Source: Tridacna crocea (taxonomy: Eukaryota; Mollusca; Bivalvia; Cardiida; Cardiidae). From it: a stretch of 64,000 nucleotides of DNA. Positions 41,891 through 51,938 of the stretch are shown piece by piece; the stretch's first letter is position 1; each line of letters begins with the position of its first letter. The notes beneath the pieces were generated by a model. It searched no databases. It was given only the letters and a program-made list of their open reading frames with translations, and was not told the DNA's origin. The position numbers were made by a program, and so were the translations under genes. The stretch spans positions 3,616,001 through 3,680,000 of the forward strand of contig OX031060.1 in NCBI GenBank assembly GCA_943736015.1. Direction: 5' to 3'.

Positions 41891-42135
41891 GTTGTATTGG
41901 GGGTTTACGCCACTTTAACAGCTAAGGTCATATCATGGCAGTTGGTGACGCACATGTGTTTCCTGGCCCTCTCACACCAGTACTTACACAACTTTCTTTC
42001 CAAAGCCACCAACTACTTTTCTCAAATGCTTCAGCAGAGATGAGAGCGAATTACGCCGGAAAGAAAGTTCGCCTCAACCGGGTATCGAACTCATAACCAC
42101 TAGGTCATGAGTCCGACACGCTCACCACTTAGCCA
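41891..42135 (-). mobile_element. tRNA-headed V-type SINE
   Basis: On the minus strand the head is GGTCAACGGGTGGCTAAGTG with loop CTCATGA (Met-like) and B box GAGTTCGATACCC. The body ends near GTAAACCCCCAATACAACC. Confidence 0.75.
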
Positions 42136-42164
42136 CCCGTTGACCATTGGCATTTAAATGGTTA

Positions 42165-42315
42165 TGTAAGTAAGTAAGCAGCCAGTGGCCTGGGAAAAAG
42201 TGCCGACTAATGGAAAAAGAGCACCCTGGAAAAGCATTGATAGGTACATTGGCAGCCACGATATAAATCAGACAATGTTTAAAACGGCGTTGAACATTAC
42301 AATCAATCAACCATC
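42165..42315 (+). mobile_element. V-type SINE 3' part
   Basis: GTAAGCAGCCAGTGGCCTGG to ACGGCGTTGAACATTACAAT with (CAAT)n end. Confidence 0.7.
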
Positions 42316-42696
42316 ATCAATTCTATATCCATATCCGATAATTTCACACATTAGTGTAGACATGTATATGTATATTTTACAAGTGTTCTATTTCAAAGCG
42401 ATTATCAGACTTCATGTCTACGGAGGGGATAATGTCGGCATGGTTACCATTCATAGGGACTTTTGTCTGCTTCTGATAAATGGGCCTTTGACCACCATCA
42501 AAATATGATGAAGGGGATAATGACCGCCCTTGCGAAATCGCGAAGGGGCTTTTGACCTCCTTTAAAATTTGATGAAGGGGATAATGACCGCCCTTGCAAA
42601 TTTTCAAAGGGGCTTTTGACCGCCATACCTGTTTTGGGGGTAGGGGATAATGACCGGAGGGGCTTTTGACCGTTTACCGTGAATATACAGCTTAAA

Positions 42697-42765
42697 CCTT
42701 TTCACAGACAAAAGCCTCCAGTCTCTGCCAAATTGAATGTATCGGCACCAAGCCTTGGAACCTCA
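42697..42765. repeat. Duplicated flank, unit 1
   Basis: TTTTCACAGACAAAAGCCTC .. GTATCGGCACCAAGCC recurs at 42958-43035. Together with the adjoining A copies this forms a tandem duplication of about 265 bp. Confidence 0.7.
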
Positions 42766-42953
42766 TTAACTCTTTACCACGCAATCCTGACTTTCAGCAA
42801 CCCTAAGAAAGAAAGCTTTTGAAGACATTTTGGAAAATACTGGTAACCAAGATATTCTTCTTTTCCCTCGATGTTTATTATCTCAAAACAAATTTCATTT
42901 TCAAGTTACATTTATTTTGTCGCCTGTAAAATTTTGTTGTTTGGTAGAGTTAA
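42766..42953 (+). mobile_element. Family A MITE, stem shortened
   Basis: TTAACTCTTTACCACGCAAT to TTTGGTAGAGTTAA. The stem is reduced (AATACTGGTAACCAAG). Confidence 0.78.
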
Positions 42954-42957
42954 ACCT

Positions 42958-43038
42958 AATTTCACAGACAACTGCTTCCAGTCTTCGCCAAATTTAAGTA
43001 TCGGCACCAAGCTTCGGCACCAAGCTTCGGCAGCTCAC
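42958..43038. repeat. Duplicated flank, unit 2
   Basis: Copy of 42697-42765 with an extra internal repeat of CACCAAGCTTCGG. Confidence 0.7.
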
Positions 43039-43267
43039 TTAACTCTTTACCACACAAGAAAATTTTAGACTGGTCCAAATTAAAAGCATTTGCAGACGGC
43101 AAAATAAAGGTGGCTGAAAAATTGAAATTTGTTCTGGGAAGGGTAGAAAACACTGTGGGAAAAGGAGAAAATGCTGGTAACCAGCATTTTCTCCTTTTCC
43201 CACAGTGTTTTCAAAAGGCTTCTTTCTCAGGGGCGTCAAAAGTAGGGATTGTGTGGTAATTGGTTAA
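43039..43267 (-). mobile_element. Family A MITE, subfamily c
   Basis: TTAACTCTTTACCACACAAG to GTGGTAATTGGTTAA. The 67-bp stem is perfect and has the mirrored CACTG/CAGTG. Confidence 0.9.
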
Positions 43268-43453
43268 TAGTGTGCGGAACTTGAGAACAGGAGGTCACTG
43301 ATTTGATTGTTGGCACACTCAGTTTCTTTCCGAGGATTGAAAATAGTCATTCAGACAGAGGATTCATTCCTCTCATAATGCAAACCACTCTTTCGGCAAT
43401 GATTGTGTTTGGGAGTAGACAGTTGCTTAGAAAGAATATTGTATAGGGTACTA

Positions 43454-43884
43454 GGCCCGCATTCACCAACCATTCTTGAGAATATTCTTAGTCTTATTCC
43501 CTAAGGTTTTCTAAATTTGTAAGTAACACAACTTTTGACTGGCTAAACTGACTGGTTTAGCCAATCAGAATTGTGTTACTAACAAATGTTGAAAATTCTG
43601 GAGAATAAGACAAAGAATGTTCTTAAGAATAAAGTTAGTTAACCCTTTACCAAATAATCCCTGGTTTTTATGACCCTGAGATAGAAGCCTTTTGAAAACA
43701 TTGTGGGAAAAGGAGAAAATGCTGGTAACCAGCATTTTCTCCTTTTCCCACAATGTTTTCTACCCTACTCGAAACAAATTTCAATATTTGAGTCATGTTT
43801 ATTTTGTCGTCTGCAAGTGGTTTCAATTTGGACCAGCGAGTCTGAAATTTTATCGTTTGGTAAAGAGTTAATATTATAAGGCCC
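43454..43884. mobile_element. Family D element interrupted by A
   Basis: GGCCCGCATTCACCAACC start. Centre GGCTAAACTGACTGGTTTAG. The right tip continues after 43871 as ATTATAAGGCCC. Confidence 0.75.
43639..43871 (+). mobile_element. Family A MITE nested in D
   Basis: TTAA both ends. The stem is perfect except for its centre base. Confidence 0.9.
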
Positions 43885-44029
43885 TGGTTAAAAGAACTCC
43901 AGGAAACCATGGAAAGATGCACTAGCTGCTACAATATAACTGAAATAATATGGAATAAAACGAAAAGTGTTTCTATTGCAAGGCTCACTGTGAATGTTGG
44001 AAAGCTTGGGAAAAGTACTGTGGGTAATA

Positions 44030-44113
44030 TTGGTTAACAGCTTCCTAAGGAAAGCTTGGCTAGGTCCACTGGCTACAGCAATATAGCAGTAACTAAAACT
44101 GAAATGAACTTAT
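44030..44113 (+). repeat. SINE tail fragment
   Basis: GGAAAGCTTGGCTAGGTCC, GCAATATAGCAGTAACTAAA. Confidence 0.5.
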
Positions 44114-44336
44114 TTAACTCTTTACCGAACAGCAAAATTTTAGACTGGTCCAAACTCAAAGCTCTTGCAGACGACCAAATCAAATGTAATTCAAAATTTG
44201 AAATCTGTTTCCAGTGGAACCATTTTGGGAAAAGGGGAAAATGCTGGTTACCAGCATTTTCTCCTTTTCCCACAATATTTTCACAAGGCTTTTGTCTTGG
44301 GGTCATAAAAATAAGGGAATATTTGGTAAAGGGGTA
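44114..44336 (-). mobile_element. Family A MITE
   Basis: TTAACTCTTTACCGAACAGC to TTTGGTAAAGGGGTAC. Left arm slightly shortened. Confidence 0.8.
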
Positions 44337-44654
44337 CAAATAAGGAAAAAATATTTTGTTTTGTAATTTGGATCTGCTCATCATTTCAAATGTATTATAC
44401 ACTTCCCCAACTTTTTGTGGGGAGGGGTGGGGGGGGAAATGGGGGATTTTACTTTCACAAAAGTATGGTAATGAAAGGACATGCCTCTATAGATATGATG
44501 TTACATATGTGTTGTTACCATGGTAACATACATTTTTCAACTTACTTATCATATTTCATTGTCAAGAATACTGGGACAGTTTATGTTTTTTTTCCCGTAA
44601 AAGAAAAGTTTTTAGCTTGATTTATTAGCATCTGCATTGTCGGTTTACAATGTA
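44337..44654. other. No gene; G-rich tract
   Basis: G-rich run at about 44415-44450 (GGGGAGGGGTGGGGGGGG), a possible G-quadruplex. Confidence 0.5.
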
Positions 44655-44790
44655 ATATAAACTTCTTGCCAAACAATCAAGAATGTAAATGTGGAAAAGA
44701 AGCCCATTGAAAACCAAGTAGAAAAAGGAGAAAAGGGTTGACTATGTTTTTGAAAGCTTTCTTTGTCAAGGGACTTGTTTTGTAATGGAT
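44655..44790 (+). repeat. Family A remnant
   Basis: CTTGCCAAACAATCAAG, GAAGCCCATTGAAAACC, AAAAAGGAGAAAAGGG. Confidence 0.45.
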
Positions 44791-44989
44791 AAATCTTTAC
44801 AAAAAAAAGAATTTAATAATTGTTTAGAATGGAAACATTTGCAGAAGACAGTTTCAGTGCTACTGAAAGCATGAAATTTGACATCCAATAGGTTGAAAAC
44901 ATTGTGGGAAAAGGAGAAAATGCTGGTAACCACGTTTTCACGATATCCTCAGCATAGTCAAAACTCTAGATTGTTGGGTGGAGGGTTAA
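44785..44989 (-). mobile_element. Family A MITE, right arm lost
   Basis: The left arm is complete to CTGGTAACCA, then ends at CGTTTTCACG. Right end GGAGGGTTAA. Confidence 0.65.
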
Positions 44990-45299
44990 AGTAATTGGAA
45001 AAATAAGGAAATGAAAATTATGTAGCTTGAATTTTACTGTAAAAATTTTGAAGAAAGGAGCAATAGCAGGTACTGTAACAATCAATCTTTTACCATAATG
45101 TCTTTTGAATTGTGATATCTGTAGGAAGTTTGAAAAAGTTTTTAGGGACCATGAGAACTTGTTTGAGTCCCGGGACAGGAAGGGTTTTCCGAAAGTGTGG
45201 GAAAGTCAAGGCAGTTTTAGTGATGTTTTACACATCATCATTATTTACAAGGAAGAAGAGAAGTTGGTGGGGTATAAAATTACTACCCATCTCTTTATC
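44990..45299. other. No recognised feature
   Basis: Nothing supported. An 83-codon frame runs into the next A copy. Confidence 0.4.
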
Positions 45300-45534
45300 T
45301 TAATACTTCACCATACAGTCCTAGCACTTTACGTCACGGAGAAAGAGGCCTTTTGAAAACATTGTAGGAAAAGGAGAAAATGCCGGTACCCAGCATTTTC
45401 TCCTTTTCCCACAATGTTTTGTACCCTTTTTTCAGAGCAAATATCCATGTTTGATAAAAAAAAAATTGAGTGTCTGCAAATGCTTACAATTTGGGCCAGC
45501 TAGCCTACAGTTTCGTTGCCTGGTATAGAGTTAA
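45300..45534 (+). mobile_element. Family A MITE
   Basis: TTAATACTTCACCATACAG to TGGTATAGAGTTAA. The stem has GCCGGTACCCAGC at its centre. Confidence 0.82.
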
Positions 45535-45654
45535 CAATAAACTGTAACCCATTTCCAAAATGAAAGGACGTACAGATGACAATCTAAGATAAGAAGTTTG
45601 TATTATAGTTTTTTGTAGCCCCGTAATACACAATTATTGTGTATATCAACAAAC

Positions 45655-45957
45655 ATTTCTGAAGGAAAAAAATTGAAAATTCTGTAGAAAAAGGAGAAAA
45701 TCGTTGTAACTAGCACTGGTTTTTTTTTCCACAAAGTTTTCTACCCTTTTCAAAACAAGTTCAATTTTGGTGTATTTTGTTGTCAACAAAATACTGCTTT
45801 GAATTCTGACTAGTGTAAAATTTATTGTATTGGTAATAGTTATAATAATACTGCAGAAAAACTAGAAAATTCTGGTGGCAAACATTTTCTTCATTTTTGA
45901 CAATATTTTTTTCTGTTACTAAGGGTCACTAAAACGGAGATTGTTTGGTAAAGGGCT
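45655..45957. repeat. Two decayed family A copies
   Basis: A plus-like remnant (45655-45845, GGAGAAAATCGTTGTAAC) is followed by a minus-like remnant (45846-45957, ending GTTTGGTAAAGGGCTG). Confidence 0.5.
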
Positions 45958-46133
45958 GTTTTTGGGTAGAAAGAATGGAGCCCATAAAATGGTTGAGGGA
46001 GGGGTATAATGTTACATGCTGCTGATAAATGGGTGCATGCTTGGATGGATGTTTTAGCTTCTTTTATTTCTTATCCTGCAGCAGTCTTCCGGATTGAATA
46101 TCATGCGCCTGCGCAGGCTATATTTAGATTCTT

Positions 46134-46362
46134 TTAACCCTTTACTCCATAGATACTCATATTTACGCATTGCTTAGAAGAGTCTAATTGGAAAACATTG
46201 TGGCAAAAGGTGAAATTGCTCGTGACGAGCAATTTCACCTTTTGCCACGATGTTTTCTATGCTATCAAAAGGTGTCATATACATAAGAAACAGCTTCATC
46301 CTTGCTGTTATTTAGGGTGAGTTAGAGATACCATAGAAATGCCTTATGGGGTAAAGGGTTAA
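46134..46362 (+). mobile_element. Family B MITE
   Basis: TTAACCCTTTACTCCATAGA to GGGGTAAAGGGTTAA. The stem has one change (GCCACGATG). Confidence 0.9.
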
Positions 46363-46389
46363 AAGATTTAGATATTTCAAAAAGAGACA

Positions 46390-46591
46390 AATCTTTAATC
46401 ATTTGACACACAATTTGGAGCGTAACTGACCTTGACAAAGATTTTAGGCTTCTCAAAAAAATTGTGGGAGAAGAAAAAATGCTGGTTAACAGTCCATTAC
46501 ACTGTTTGGTTAACCTGTTACAGAAAAACAAAATATTTAACTTTTCTAAGTTAAAAACCTTTGCAGGAGACTACATAAAATAAAAACCCTT
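46390..46591. repeat. Decayed family A pieces
   Basis: TTGTGGGAGAAGAAAAAATG CTGG, TTGGTTAACCTGTTAC and TTTGCAGGAGACTAC. Confidence 0.45.
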
Positions 46592-46688
46592 TGCTTTAGC
46601 CAATCAGAAGTTCTGTTACTTTCACAGTCAGAAAATCTTGACAAATTACATAGAACATTCTTAAGAATGGTTGGTGAATACAGAACCA
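46592..46688. repeat. Family D right half
   Basis: CTTTAGCCAATCAGAAGTTC to GGTTGGTGAATACAG. Confidence 0.75.
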
Positions 46689-46740
46689 GGTTGTCTTTTT
46701 CTCTCTTCTGCCTAAGTGTTGTTAAAACTTTGGATTGTGT

Positions 46741-46960
46741 GCCTAACAACCCCTGATTTTTATGACAGAGGAAGACGCCTTCTGAAAATATTGTTGGAAA
46801 AGGAGAAAATGCTGCTAACCAGCATTTTCTCTTTTTCCCAAAATATTTTCTGCTCTTCTAAAATCAAGTTTCAATTTTTGAGTCAGGTTTATTTTGTCAT
46901 CTGCAAATGCTTTTTTCAATTTGGACAAGTCTAAAATTTTTGCCATTTTGTAAAGAGTAA
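46741..46960 (+). mobile_element. Family A MITE
   Basis: CCTAACAACCCCTGATTTTT start, stem with GCTGCTAACCAGC, right end TTTTGTAAAGAGTAAA. Confidence 0.75.
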
Positions 46961-47129
46961 AATAATACAGCACAATAGAAGGATAGGGTAGATCAAGTTA
47001 TCTTTTTCTTTATTTATAAGGAAAAGAATTCTTTCTTGTTGATCAAGGATCTTGATAACAAAGTAGCAATGGACAAGACCCTCAAAAACTGTATAATTGG
47101 TAATCTGAAACATTCTGCAGTATGTTGAC

Positions 47130-47273
47130 CCGCTACCAAACTATCCTATATTTAAGGCCTGCAAATAGGAAAGCTTTTGAAAACATTGTGGGAAAAATAG
47201 AAAATGCTGGTGACCAGCATTTTATTCTTTTTGAACAAAGTTTTATGTTCTTTCAAAGACAAGTCGAAATTAT
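47130..47273 (+). repeat. Family A left two thirds
   Basis: CCGCTACCAAACTATCC, stem with GGTGACC centre, cut by the next copy at TTAA 47274. Confidence 0.65.
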
Positions 47274-47502
47274 TTAATTCATTACTGAACGACAATATCT
47301 TGGGCTTATCCAAATCAAAAGCATTTGCAGATAACAAAATAAAAGTGAATGAAAATTTGAACTTTGTTCTGTGAAGAGTAGAAAACATTGTGGGAAAAGG
47401 AGAAAATGCTGGTTACCAGCATTTTCTCCTTTTCCCACAATGTTTTCAAAAGGCTTCTTTCTCAGGGTCGTCAAAAGTAGGGATTGCCTGGTGATGGATT
47501 AA
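47274..47502 (-). mobile_element. Family A MITE
   Basis: TTAATTCATTACTGAACGAC to GGTGATGGATTAA. The stem is perfect. Confidence 0.88.
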
Positions 47503-47703
47503 TTCTTTACCAAACGACGAAATCTTAGATGGGTCCATATCGAAAGTATTTGCATTTGACAACATGAATGTGGCTCAAAAATTGAAACATGACTTTGGGA
47601 GAATAGAAAACACTGTGGGGTTGCATTTTCTCCCCTTCCCGTAATGTTTTCAGATAGCTTGAAACTTTCTCAGGGTCGTGAAAACCCGGAATTGTTTGGT
47701 AAA
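47499..47703 (-). mobile_element. Family A MITE, stem collapsed
   Basis: TTAATTCTTTACCAAACGAC to TTTGGTAAAA. The central stem has lost about 30 bp. Confidence 0.75.
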
Positions 47704-47954
47704 ATCGTGCTTGGTGTTCTAAGGGTTAGAATTACTGATCAAGAAGATCAGATTGACTTAAAATCTGATCATAGAACCTGATAAGAGTCCATTGAAACAT
47801 GTCATTGAATGATTTAACAAAAAAATGTATTTATATTTTTGTAGCCATTTGTAATTCATGGCTTGGCATACTTATGCTCTATTTAGTGTGTTAGGAACTT
47901 GTCTTACCACTAGTGTTCATTATACAATGGGGACCTTTTTTTTGAGTAAACAAT

Positions 47955-48183
47955 TTAACCCTTTACTTCACAATGACGACTTTTAACGAGCCTGAGGAAG
48001 AAACCTTTTGAAAATATGGTGGGAAAAGGAGAAAATGCTGGTACCCAGCATTTTCTCCTTTTCCCACACAGTTTTCTACCCTATCAAAGCAGAATTGCAC
48101 CATTTCAGCCACTTTGAAATTGTCATCTGCAAATGCTTTCAATTTGGTTAGGTCTAAAATTTTGCTCTGTAATAATGGGTTAA
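47955..48183 (+). mobile_element. Family A MITE, subfamily d
   Basis: TTAACCCTTTACTTCACAAT GACG start. The right body has TATCAAAGCAGAATTGCACC, shared with 59846-60078 and partly with family B. Confidence 0.88.
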
Positions 48184-48275
48184 TCCTTCACTACATTGAC
48201 CAGCATGCTGACAAAGAAAGCTTTTGAAAACATCATGGGAAGAAGAGAAAATGATGGTAACCTTGAATACTTGAA
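48180..48275 (+). repeat. Family A left half
   Basis: TTAATCCTTCACTACATTG, AAGCTTTTGAAAACATCATG, then the match stops after GATGGTAACC. Confidence 0.6.
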
Positions 48276-48463
48276 GGGTAGAAGTGCTGCCAATCGTCTT
48301 GAAACCGATTTTAATGTTGAGATAAATTGAGAGAAAACCATGGCAACAGTTCGAGATTTTAATTAAAAACACCAGTTAGTATTTGCCCTATAACTTTTCT
48401 TGATGCTATCATTTTTTATTCCAGATTATTCTGATAGGTAAATTAATGTTTTTTGTGATTAGC

Positions 48464-48615
48464 TCTTTATCAAATGGCAAAATTTGTGACTGGTCCAAAT
48501 TGAAAGCACTTGCAGACGAAAAACTAAACGAAACTCAGAAATGTTCAGCACTGGGTAGAAAACATTGTTGGTAAAGGAGAAAATTCCCCTTTCTCCAAAA
48601 AGTTTTCAAATGGAG
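48464..48615 (-). repeat. Family A MITE, stem deleted
   Basis: CTCTTTATCAAATGGC, GTAGAAAACATTGTTGG, GGAGAAAATTCCCC. Confidence 0.6.
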
Positions 48616-48672
48616 TAATTTGCTTATTTCAAGCTAATTTTTGGCCACTTCTTCTATGATACTTTTACTCTT

Positions 48673-48904
48673 TTAACTCGTTACCAAATGACTAAGTTTT
48701 AGACCTGTCCAAATTGAAAGCATTTGCAGATGACCATAATAAATGTTGTTGAAAAATTGATATTTGTTGTTGGAAGGGTAGAAAACATTGTGGGAAGAGG
48801 AGAAAATGCTGGTCACCAGCATTTTCTCCTCTTCACACAATGTTTTCAAAAGGCTTCTTGCATAGGGTTGTTAAAAGTTCAGGGATTGTGTGGCAATGGA
48901 TTAA
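48673..48904 (-). mobile_element. Family A MITE with mirrored A>G
   Basis: TTAACTCGTTACCAAATGAC to GGCAATGGATTAA. GGGAAGAGG in one arm is matched by CCTCTTC in the other. Confidence 0.87.
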
Positions 48905-49126
48905 TAAAAAATCCTGAGTTATAAGATCATGACAGGGAGAGCTTTTAAAAACATTGTGAGTGAAGTAGAAAATGCTTGTAACATAACCAGCATTTTCTCC
49001 TTTTCCTACCATGTTTCTTGTCTTCCATAAATAGAATGAAAATTTTGGTTCACAATTATCTTGTTGTCTGGTAATGTTTTGTGTTTGGAAGAGTCTATAA
49101 AATGATGTTGAATGATAAAGAGTTGA
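48901..49126 (+). mobile_element. Family A MITE, diverged
   Basis: Shares TTAA 48901. The stem centre is expanded to TTGTAACATAACCAGC. Confidence 0.68.
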
Positions 49127-49368
49127 TGAACACCAGGGTCTGCGTTAATTTTAGTTTGTATAGAAATAGCCTGGGTAATGGTTGTTGGAATCTCTTAGAA
49201 AGCAACAGAAAGTAAAGATCTTAAGATCAGACAGCAAGCTCTGTATTTTGATCTGGTTTTACACTGCCAGCATTTGTTATTAAATTGTGCAATATGAACT
49301 CCAAAATTAATTTATTTGCCTTGATCCTGATACAGATGTATTATGACATCCATAATGCTTCATCAGAA

Positions 49369-49552
49369 CTCCAGATACAGGGAGTATTCTTGATTTCAAA
49401 ATTGAAAATATTGATAAATCTCCTCTAAAGTCTATGTTATGGGTACTCATTAGAATCGTCTCAGTGAGACGATTCTAATGAGTACCCACAACTTAGGGTT
49501 TGGAAGACAAATAACAGATTTAGATTACCATTACTCCCTGGCTTATCTGGAG
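49369..49552. mobile_element. Family H palindromic element
   Basis: CTCCAGATACAGGGAGT to GGCTTATCTGGAG. Central palindrome GGGTACTCATTAGAATCGTC with complement around TCAGTGA. Confidence 0.82.
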
Positions 49553-49608
49553 CTGTTTCATGAAGTTTCTTTCTGAATACCTTGCATTTTGATGATAGGT
49601 AGTCGGAG

Positions 49609-49790
49609 CTCCAGATAAAGGGAGTGATTTTGATACAAAAATTGAAAATATTAATAATTTTCTTCTAAACCCTATGTTGTGGGTACTCAATAGAATCGTC
49701 TCATTGAGACGATTCTAATGAGTACCCACAACATAGGGTTTGGAAGACAAATAATGAATTAATATTACCATCACTTCCACTTATCTGGAG
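49609..49790. mobile_element. Family H palindromic element
   Basis: CTCCAGATAAAGGGAGTG to CACTTCCACTTATCTGGAG. Lies 56 bp from the preceding H copy in the same orientation. Confidence 0.85.
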
Positions 49791-50086
49791 CTCTGTTTCA
49801 TGAATTTTTTGTCTGGAATATCTTGCATTTTGATGATTATGTAGTTGAATAGCCGGTTAGATAGACTGACTAGTTACATCTAAGAATCATATGAAACTCT
49901 TGGACATGCTGATGTTGTGTTTTCAAGAGATTGAAGTAGAAAGCAGATAAATGTGTTCTTTTCTCATAATATAGCTAGGTTGTTAATGCATTGTCTCGGT
50001 TAGTATTATCATGATTATCAGGAATGTAGTTCTTAGGATATTGACATGACTTTTGGTGGTCAGAGCATTCCCTTCTTTCTTAACCC

Positions 50087-50315
50087 TTAACTCTTTACCA
50101 CACAATCCCGACTTTAACTACCCTGAGAAAGAAGCCTTTTGAAAACATTGTGGGAAAAGGAGAAAATGCTGGTAACCAGCATTTTCTCCTTTTCCCACAA
50201 TGTTTTCTACCCTTCCCAAATCAAATTTCGATTTTTCAGTCACATTTATGTTGTCGTCTGCAAATGTTTTCAATAAGGACTAAGTCTGTAATTTTGCCTT
50301 TTGGTGAAGAGTTAA
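50087..50315 (+). mobile_element. Family A MITE
   Basis: TTAACTCTTTACCACACAAT to GGTGAAGAGTTAA. Stem perfect. Confidence 0.9.
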
Positions 50316-50555
50316 CTCTTTCAACCTCATTATCCGGACTTTTTACTTAGTAACCCTGAGAAAGAAGCCTTTTAAAAACATTGTGAGAAAAGGAGAAAAT
50401 GCTGGTAACCAGCATTTTCTCCTTTTCGTACAATATTTTCTACCCTTCCTAAAAGAAATAACGATTTATGAGCCACAGTTGTTTTGTCATCTGCAATTAA
50501 TCATATTGCTTTTAATTTGGACCAGTCTAGAAATTTGTTGTTTGGTAAAAGAGTT
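50312..50555 (+). mobile_element. Family A MITE
   Basis: Shares TTAA 50312. The tip is perfect and the outer right arm diverged (TTTTCGTACAATATT). Confidence 0.8.
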
Positions 50556-50765
50556 TACTCTTAAGTACAGTATCCCAACTCTAAATGGGGGCTTTTTAAA
50601 ACATCATAGGAAAAGGAGAAAATGCTGGTTTTGCTCATTATCCTTTGCACATGTGGTTCTAAATTTCTTTTCCTTTTTTGTGGATTAACAAGAAACATTT
50701 TCTCCTCAAACCCATAATTCTCTGTCCGGGTTGTTTATATTTTGGACTGTGTGGTGTAAGGTTTA
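50551..50765 (-). repeat. Family A remnant
   Basis: CATCATAGGAAAAGGAGAAA ATGCTGG, TTTTGGACTGTGTGGTGTAA. Confidence 0.45.
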
Positions 50766-50804
50766 GGCATACTAACCAAACTATTAGATAACAAAAAATG
50801 CATC

Positions 50805-51064
50805 TAACCCTTTACCACACAATCCAAAGTTTTAGCAACACATAGGAAGATGCCTTTTGAAAATATCATTGGTAAAGGAGGTAAGCAGCATATTGTCTGT
50901 TTACTTGAAAAGCCTTGTAACTACAGCTTGAAACATTATTGAAGTAAACCAACGATATCCTGTTGAGAAACAAACATCATTGTTTGCAATTAGTTTTATA
51001 TTTGTTATATCCAAAGACTTTGAATTTGGACAAGTCTAAATTTCTATTGTTTGGTAAATAGTTA
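50805..51064 (+). repeat. Family A MITE, decayed
   Basis: TAACCCTTTACCACACAATC start, GAAAATATCATTGGTAAAGG, TTGGTAAATAGTTAG end. The stem is lost. Confidence 0.6.
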
Positions 51065-51240
51065 GTTGCCAATTTCTTCATATCCTAGGGTATGTTAAAA
51101 AATTGAACCACAGTCTGTATGATGTTACAAAAGTTTGTCTGAATGAGGTGAACATGTTATGAGGTAAGAGGTTTTACAAGATCATGCATTTCCTGTAATC
51201 ATTCAATTGCCTGGCCTTACCTTGGCATGCATTAGGCCTT

Positions 51241-51415
51241 GATACCCCTTTACCAAACAATTCTGTGGTGTAACGACTCTTATAATAGAAAAGTCTTTGA
51301 AAACATTGTGGGAAAAGAAGAAAGTGCTGCTTACCAGCATTTTCTCCTTTTTAGCCACAATGTTTTCTACCGTACAAAAGACATTTTCCATCATTTCTAT
51401 TAAATTTGGCAAAGA
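51241..51415 (+). repeat. Family A MITE, right end lost
   Basis: CCCCTTTACCAAACAATTC, stem with GCTGCTTACCAGC, ACATTTTCCATCATTTC. Confidence 0.7.
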
Positions 51416-51439
51416 ATCATTTACAGCTTAGATGATGGA

Positions 51440-51668
51440 TTAACTCATTACCTAACAACAGAATTTTAGGTTAGTCCCTGTCGAAAGCATTTGCAGACAA
51501 CAAAATAAAAGTGACTGAAAATTTGAAATTTGTTTTGTGAAGAGTAGAAAATATTGTGGGAAAAGGAGAAAATGCTGGTTACCAGCATTTCCTCCTTTTC
51601 CCACAATGTTTTCTAAAGGCTTCTTTCTCAGGGTCGTCAAAACTAGGGATTGAGTCGTAAAGAGTGAA
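51440..51668 (-). mobile_element. Family A MITE
   Basis: TTAACTCATTACCTAACAAC to GTCGTAAAGAGTGAA. One stem change (GCATTTCCTCC). Confidence 0.83.
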
Positions 51669-51775
51669 AAACATAGTAGGAAAAAGAATATAGTGGTTAG
51701 CAGAATTTTCTTTTTTCCTCCATAATGTTTTAAAAATTCTCGCCCATAGTGGGTCATAAAATTATAGATCATAAT
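51665..51775 (-). repeat. Family A right half, decayed
   Basis: AAAACATAGTAGGAAAAAG, TTTTCTTTTTTCCTCCATAA, GTGGGTCATAAAATT. Confidence 0.5.
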
Positions 51776-51938
51776 GGAAAAAGGATAATTTGGTCTGTAA
51801 GTTATGAGGTTATTTTGGATAATAATTGTTTCTTCCTGTTGAAATGTGTGGGAAGAAGTTTTTACATGGGCTTATCAGCTTGTTCCTTGCTTGCTTATGT
51901 AAGGTGTAAACTATGGTTTCCATTTGGACTGCGATTGC

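Larger units (their letters stand above)
41461..42690. mobile_element. Fold-back element with tandem-repeat arms
   Basis: The left arm (about 41461-41640) and right arm (about 42420-42690) are inverted copies beginning CCCCCAAAACAGGTATGGC. Each is built of about 64-bp units (GGGGATAATGACCGCCCTTG .. AAGGGGCTTTTGACC). The interior contains two SINE pieces. The layout resembles classical fold-back transposons, and no transposase is seen. Confidence 0.75.
43268..43975 (+). mobile_element. SINE split by D and A
   Basis: 43268-43453 (head-like GAACTTGAGAACAGGAGGTC to TTAGAAAGAATATTGTATAG) resumes at about 43882 (GGTTAAAAGAACTCCAGGAA to ACAATATAACTGAAATAATA). The gap is a D element that itself holds an A copy. 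Confidence 0.65.

Noticed and set aside
42061-42135. tRNA-Met-like gene on the minus strand
   Set aside because: It is a SINE head with a degraded acceptor stem and the usual SINE body downstream.
49369-49790. CRISPR-like regular palindromes
   Set aside because: Only two spaced copies, long element-type ends, and a eukaryotic context.
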